From assembly GCA_022826945.1 (NCBI GenBank), contig JAJDTY010000086.1, positions 32,810 to 96,809 of the forward strand: a stretch of DNA of 64,000 bases, read 5' to 3'. A model generated the notes under the pieces. That model was not told where the DNA came from. It did no database searches and worked only from the letters and a program-made list of their open reading frames with translations. The position numbers and the translations under genes are program-made. Shown here piece after piece: positions 60,508 through 64,000 of the stretch. The DNA comes from Candidatus Binatia bacterium. GTDB lineage: Bacteria; Desulfobacterota; Binatia; Bin18. Numbering within the stretch: the first letter of the stretch is position 1; the number at the start of each line of letters is the position of its first letter.

Positions 60508-61761
60508 TTACCGTCCGGCATAGAACCCAACATAATCCTCCACCACGCGATAGGCGTGGCGGACGCAGATTTCCTGATGCTGCAACGGCATATGGGTTTT
60601 TGCGCCTGAGGCCAACACGTCCTGTATGTGTTCGAGCGTTGTACCGTCTTCCATAAGAATATCGCGGAGCAATACCTTGCTATACTCCTGGCTGAATTTC
60701 TGACCCGCGTCTGCCGCCTTGGGGAAATAGGTATGCGTTTCCCATATCGTCCGGTCTTCGGTAATCGGCCAGAAGTGGTGGGTCAGATAGGTCCCATTGC
60801 TCGGGAAAATGGAGAAATTCGGGAAGAGCCAAAAAGTATCAATGGACCAGTCCGACCGTCGGGTAGGATTGACCCCAGCAGGCAGATTATCCAGAGCAAT
60901 ATCATGATCGACCACCACCGAACTCCCGAACTGATAGGCCTTCCCTGCAACCAGAGTCGGTTGATAGCTCAGATTGCCGTACGACGAGGTGCGGCGATGT
61001 CGTTCGTAAAGGTCCAGACTCAGGAAGTGGCAATGCGGGTTGGTTCCGCTCGTAAAGGCATCTGCCGCCGATGCCTTATGGCGCACCGGGAGGTGGTAGC
61101 CCTCTTGAAAGGCGTCTTGGGCGATTTTCCAGTTGGCTTTAATCTCCGTTCGCCAACAGAAGCGCGTCGCCGAAAGCTCAGGGAATGGATAGCCTTCTAG
61201 CCCAGGCACAACCTCCGCCAGGTAGGCCCGCAGCGTTTCGGTCGGATGCGGGTCAAGATGAATGAAGATGAAGCCCGCCCAGGTGTCTACGGCCACAGGG
61301 GTCAGGCCAAGCTTATCTTTTTTGAGGTCGCAAAAGCGTGCTTCATCTGGAACAAATCGCAGGTCGCCGTTGAGACCATAGCTCCAGCCGTGGAATTTAC
61401 ACGTAAAGTTCTGACACGAGCCGCTCTGATCCCAGACAATCTTATTGCCCCGGTGGGAACACATATTATGAAAGGCATGGAGCTGGCCGTCCTTCCCGCG
61501 AACGACCACGACCGAGGTCCGGCATACCGACAGCGCAACGACAATATAATCGCCGGGGTTCGGAATGCGTTCAATCCGGCCGACGTTCAGCCAGACTTTC
61601 CGAAAGATCCGTTCTCGCTCTAAGGCAAAATACTCACGAGAGATGTAGGGCTCGATGGGAATTGGGTCAGTCCCGAGATGCGGATACTTGTCGTTCCAGC
61701 GGTCGGCGCTCCGGTCAGGAGCCGCATGCTCTCCGGTGCCGGTCGGCTGCCTGTCCTTCAC
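60508..61761 (-). CDS. Rieske [2Fe-2S] ring-hydroxylating oxygenase, copy 1 of cluster
   Basis: A 417-residue oxygenase alpha subunit. Rieske ligands C101-S-H103 and C121-K-F-H124 (MCSHRGNKI...FTCKFHGWSYG). The catalytic-iron motif is in KIAQDAFQEGYHLPVRHKAS (the two His after Asp-x4-Tyr). The start is GTG at 61761 behind GGGAGGGAG; an ATG further up is less likely. It likely oxidises an aromatic acid or amine. No reductase or ferredoxin gene is in the window. Followed by the 108-residue gene, VOC and HpaB-type genes. Confidence 0.92.
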   Translation of the reverse strand: MKDRQPTGTGEHAAPDRSADRWNDKYPHLGTDPIPIEPYISREYFALERERIFRKVWLNVGRIERIPNPGDYIVVALSVCRTSVVVVRGKDGQLHAFHNMCSHRGNKIVWDQSGSCQNFTCKFHGWSYGLNGDLRFVPDEARFCDLKKDKLGLTPVAVDTWAGFIFIHLDPHPTETLRAYLAEVVPGLEGYPFPELSATRFCWRTEIKANWKIAQDAFQEGYHLPVRHKASAADAFTSGTNPHCHFLSLDLYERHRRTSSYGNLSYQPTLVAGKAYQFGSSVVVDHDIALDNLPAGVNPTRRSDWSIDTFWLFPNFSIFPSNGTYLTHHFWPITEDRTIWETHTYFPKAADAGQKFSQEYSKVLLRDILMEDGTTLEHIQDVLASGAKTHMPLQHQEICVRHAYRVVEDYVGFYAGR

Positions 61762-61814
61762 TGCTCCCTCCCTTTGATCAGGCCACTTCCTCTCGTCACG
61801 CCACAAGAGGAACA

Positions 61815-61840
61815 GGGGGTGCCCCTCTCGAATCGAGGGG
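61815..61840. repeat. GC-rich hairpin repeat relative
   Basis: CCCCTC-TCGAATC-GAGGGG preceded by GGGGGTG, between the LLM gene (stop 61846) and the Rieske gene. It resembles the second hairpin of the element at 34891-34935. Confidence 0.4.
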
Positions 61841-61845
61841 AAGCT

Positions 61846-62946
61846 TTAATCGGCCACCGCGACTGCGGGCTCGGCGTGGACGCGAAAGTCTTCCCGGTGC
61901 AATCCCGGCATCACGTCTGCGGCGAAGCGGCGCAGATTTTCTTCCGCCCGCTGTATAGGCATCCCGCCGTATTTGAAGATGCCGATGAAGTGTTCGGTAT
62001 CGACCTTGCGCTTAATGAACTCGACCTGCTCCAAACACATCTCGGGCGTGCCCACACACTGAAAACTGATGAAATAATCGTTGACCGCCTGCGGCCCCAT
62101 CTGTTTGCTGGCCTGGCCCATTTTGTCGTAGTATTCGTAGCCCTTCACGCCGGCGTGCGCGCCGTGCGAAAAACGGTAGTGCTCATCCGCCGACTGCCAA
62201 TAGGCCCCCATATACTTACGGGCGCCGTCCATGGCTTTGGCCTCGGTATCGTCAACATAGACAAAGCAGCCGACAATGGGCTTGACCGGCTCCTTGCCCA
62301 GGTTCCGACAAATGTCATTATAGCGTTCCAGCTCTTCGGCGGTGGTGTCCCAGTCGCGCTGCGGAATCACCAACACCCCAAAACCGAGCCGAGCCATAAT
62401 CTCGGCCGACTCGGGGCTGATGGCCGCTCCATACATCCGGCCCGTAAAGTTGGTGTAGGGCTGTGGCCGGATACTCATCTCAGGAATCTGATAGAACTCG
62501 CCGGTATGTGAGAAGCGTTCGTTCATCAGGGCTTTGGTGACTACTTCGGCGGCCTCGGTAAAACGCGCCCGCGAGGTGTCCATGGCCACGCGAAAGCCGT
62601 CGTATTCAATCTGTGCGGCCCCCCGACCAAAGCCGAGCAGCAGCCGGCCGCCGGACTGAATATCGAGCATGGCGATTTGCTCGGCGACGCGCACCGGGTC
62701 GTGCCACGGCAACACCACAACCGCGCTGCCAAGCTGGATGCGCGTGGTCCGGGCGGCCATGAAAGTCAGGTATTGGAGCACATCAGGCACCATGGTGTAA
62801 TCATCGAAGTGGTGCTCAACGCTCCACAACGAATCAAACCCCAAGGGTTCAACCAGGTCGGCTAAGCGTTGTTCCTCCCGATACACTTCGTGGTCGGGCT
62901 GCGGCCGGCCCAGGTTCTGATGAATGATATCAACACCGACTTTCAT
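61846..62946 (-). CDS. LLM-class flavin-dependent oxidoreductase, paralogue of 44984
   Basis: A 366-residue enzyme. SLWSVEHHFDDYTMVPDVLQ, VVVLPWHDPVRVAEQIAMLD, LLGFGRGAAQIEYDGFRVAM and YGAAISPESAEIMARLGFGV all match the enzyme at 44984-46093. Here it sits between two Rieske/108-residue pairs, so it likely takes part in the same pathway, oxidising or oxygenating a product with reduced flavin. GGAGGGAGCC precedes the ATG. Confidence 0.9.
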   Translation of the reverse strand: MKVGVDIIHQNLGRPQPDHEVYREEQRLADLVEPLGFDSLWSVEHHFDDYTMVPDVLQYLTFMAARTTRIQLGSAVVVLPWHDPVRVAEQIAMLDIQSGGRLLLGFGRGAAQIEYDGFRVAMDTSRARFTEAAEVVTKALMNERFSHTGEFYQIPEMSIRPQPYTNFTGRMYGAAISPESAEIMARLGFGVLVIPQRDWDTTAEELERYNDICRNLGKEPVKPIVGCFVYVDDTEAKAMDGARKYMGAYWQSADEHYRFSHGAHAGVKGYEYYDKMGQASKQMGPQAVNDYFISFQCVGTPEMCLEQVEFIKRKVDTEHFIGIFKYGGMPIQRAEENLRRFAADVMPGLHREDFRVHAEPAVAVAD

Positions 62947-62991
62947 GGCTCCCTCCTGGCGTGCGGGGTCGTGTTGCGGCTGCCGCGTGTC

Positions 62992-63318
62992 TTATCTGTG
63001 GGTGGCGACAAAGCGTTTGATGTCGTATCCGTCCACCACGCTGGGTTGGCCGAACTGCTCGACCGCAGGCGCCACTTCCGCCAGGGACAGCGTCAGGTAA
63101 AACAGGCGCCGAGCGTCGTCCGGAAGGTCTTCCAGGCCGAACTGCTCCAAATAGGGCAGCACCTCGTCCATGCGCGCCAGCATGGCCTCATAAAAGGCGG
63201 TGATGTCTTCCATGGCGCTGGCCTGACGGTGGTCGCTCCGCTCGCCTTCGGTTTCCAACGACCAGGCCATCCATTGCTCCAAATCCCGGAACTGCTCGGG
63301 TAAGCGTGCCTCAGGCAT
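62992..63318 (-). CDS. 108-residue helical protein paired with Rieske oxygenase, copy 2
   Basis: A 108-residue paralogue of the protein at 60169: AFYEAMLARMDEVLPYLEQF and LTLSLAEVAPAVEQFGQP are shared in sequence and position, while the termini differ. The start overlaps the stop of the Rieske gene by 8 bp (ATGCCTGA), so the two are translationally coupled. This repeat of the pairing within 3 kb argues for a functional unit. Open frame continues upstream, but that part overlaps the Rieske gene in another frame. Confidence 0.75.
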   Translation of the reverse strand: MPEARLPEQFRDLEQWMAWSLETEGERSDHRQASAMEDITAFYEAMLARMDEVLPYLEQFGLEDLPDDARRLFYLTLSLAEVAPAVEQFGQPSVVDGYDIKRFVATHR

Positions 63319-64000
63319 GGGAAGCCGCCTCCTTTCCATTGGCAGCAAACGCGCGGTCAACCGGTTGCCCCTTGAGCATCTGGTCAATGACATGGTGGCT
63401 GTGGCGGATAAGAATCTCTTCGTCATGCAGATAAAACTCTTTTTTCGCCCCGGACGAGAGCACGGACTGGGTTTCTTCAAAGGTCCGGCCATCTTCCATG
63501 ATAATATCGCGGAAGATCACGTTGCCGTATTCCTGGCTGAAACGCCGCCCCGGCGTGGTCGCCTTGGTGTAATACTGGGTCGAGGTCCACAGCGTCTTAT
63601 CCACGCCGATCGGCATGAACTGATGGGTAAAATACGATCCCTGAGAAACATCAACAAAGAACGCCGGGAAGATAACGTTCAGGTCCAGCGACCAGGCCTC
63701 GCTCCGCAGCGGATTTACCCCTGCCGGCAGACCGTCCATCGAGAAATCGCTGCGGATGACAATCTCCCCATGCTGGGCCGCCAGTTTGGCCACCGGACTC
63801 GGTTTGTAGTCTGCGCTGCCAAACAGCGACATACTACCATGCCGCGGATACAGGGTGACATCCAGGCTGTGGGCGTAGGGGTTGTCTTTGCTGGTAAACG
63901 AGTCCGGGATGGAGCGTTTGTGCAAAAAGGCAATATGGTACACTTCCTGAAAGGCATCCTTGATGACTTTCCAGTTGGCGTTCACCTCCGAGGTCCACGA
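63311..64000 (-). CDS. Rieske oxygenase alpha subunit, C-terminal part (runs off the right edge)
   Basis: About 229 residues of the catalytic domain of a Rieske oxygenase; the start and the cluster-binding domain lie beyond the window. The iron motif is in KVIKDAFQEVYHIAFLHKRS. It aligns with the gene at 60508: DGLPAGVNPLRSEAWSLDLN against DNLPAGVNPTRRSDWSIDTF, and FSQEYGNVIFRDIIMEDGRT against FSQEYSKVLLRDILMEDGTT. It is the first gene seen of the leftward catabolic run and overlaps the 108-residue gene. Confidence 0.88.
   Translation of the reverse strand, partial: SWTSEVNANWKVIKDAFQEVYHIAFLHKRSIPDSFTSKDNPYAHSLDVTLYPRHGSMSLFGSADYKPSPVAKLAAQHGEIVIRSDFSMDGLPAGVNPLRSEAWSLDLNVIFPAFFVDVSQGSYFTHQFMPIGVDKTLWTSTQYYTKATTPGRRFSQEYGNVIFRDIIMEDGRTFEETQSVLSSGAKKEFYLHDEEILIRHSHHVIDQMLKGQPVDRAFAANGKEAASHA

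Overview
The window is a gene-dense, moderately GC-rich bacterial chromosome segment. Genes mostly carry clear GGAGG-type ribosome binding sites, many with ATGA or TGATG overlaps. The content includes GTP-type PEP carboxykinase, an RpoH-type sigma factor, MutS2, several flavin-dependent luciferase-like (LLM) oxidoreductases, Rieske oxygenases and N-acyl-D-amino-acid deacylase-type amidohydrolases. This mix suggests an uncultured aerobic heterotroph of the delta-proteobacterial/Tectomicrobia type; that placement is an inference from gene content only. I saw no phage genes, transposase, tRNA, rRNA or CRISPR array. The last gene runs off the right edge.

Left part (1-15 kb): a minus-strand carbon-metabolism group (PEP carboxykinase, cobalamin adenosyltransferase, MBL hydrolase, MaoC-type hydratase); a tandem-PAS signalling protein without an ATPase domain; folK and lhgO; a MATE exporter overlapping a DUF3445 haem N-demethylase-like gene; then a TetR regulator divergent from a DUF2141 / small membrane protein / Rieske oxygenase operon. 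Three ATTGWCAAT-type sites lie on the promoter of that operon.

Middle (14-31 kb): a decayed propeptide fragment next to an intact 1266-residue secreted M4 metalloprotease; a GST-like protein, a ferritin-like diiron protein, a dehydrogenase and a histone-deacetylase-like amidohydrolase. Next comes a minus-strand run MutS2 - DUF309 - LeuD-like - Ski2-type helicase - unknown 488-residue protein. Two unrelated families of palindromic repeats sit in frame inside genes of this run: a 52-bp hairpin in the LeuD-like gene, with a second copy 450 bp away, and a GC-rich hairpin in the helicase.

Right middle (31-49 kb): small-molecule enzymes; an rpoH / CinA-N / secreted protein / SRPBCC run; rpoZ; a trmJ operon with a histone H1-like protein; a phosphoesterase-LLM-TenA run; an animal-like UDP-glucose dehydrogenase; an LLM enzyme; an MFS carrier and an ABC-class ATPase.

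Right end (49-64 kb): two tandem near-identical amidohydrolases, each with its own hairpin terminator; a NorD-like VWA protein; and a catabolic cluster transcribed leftward: Rieske - 108-residue helical protein - LLM - Rieske - 108-residue helical protein - VOC - HpaB-type monooxygenase. The repeated pairing of a Rieske oxygenase with a 108-residue unknown protein is the best candidate here for an undescribed enzyme system.
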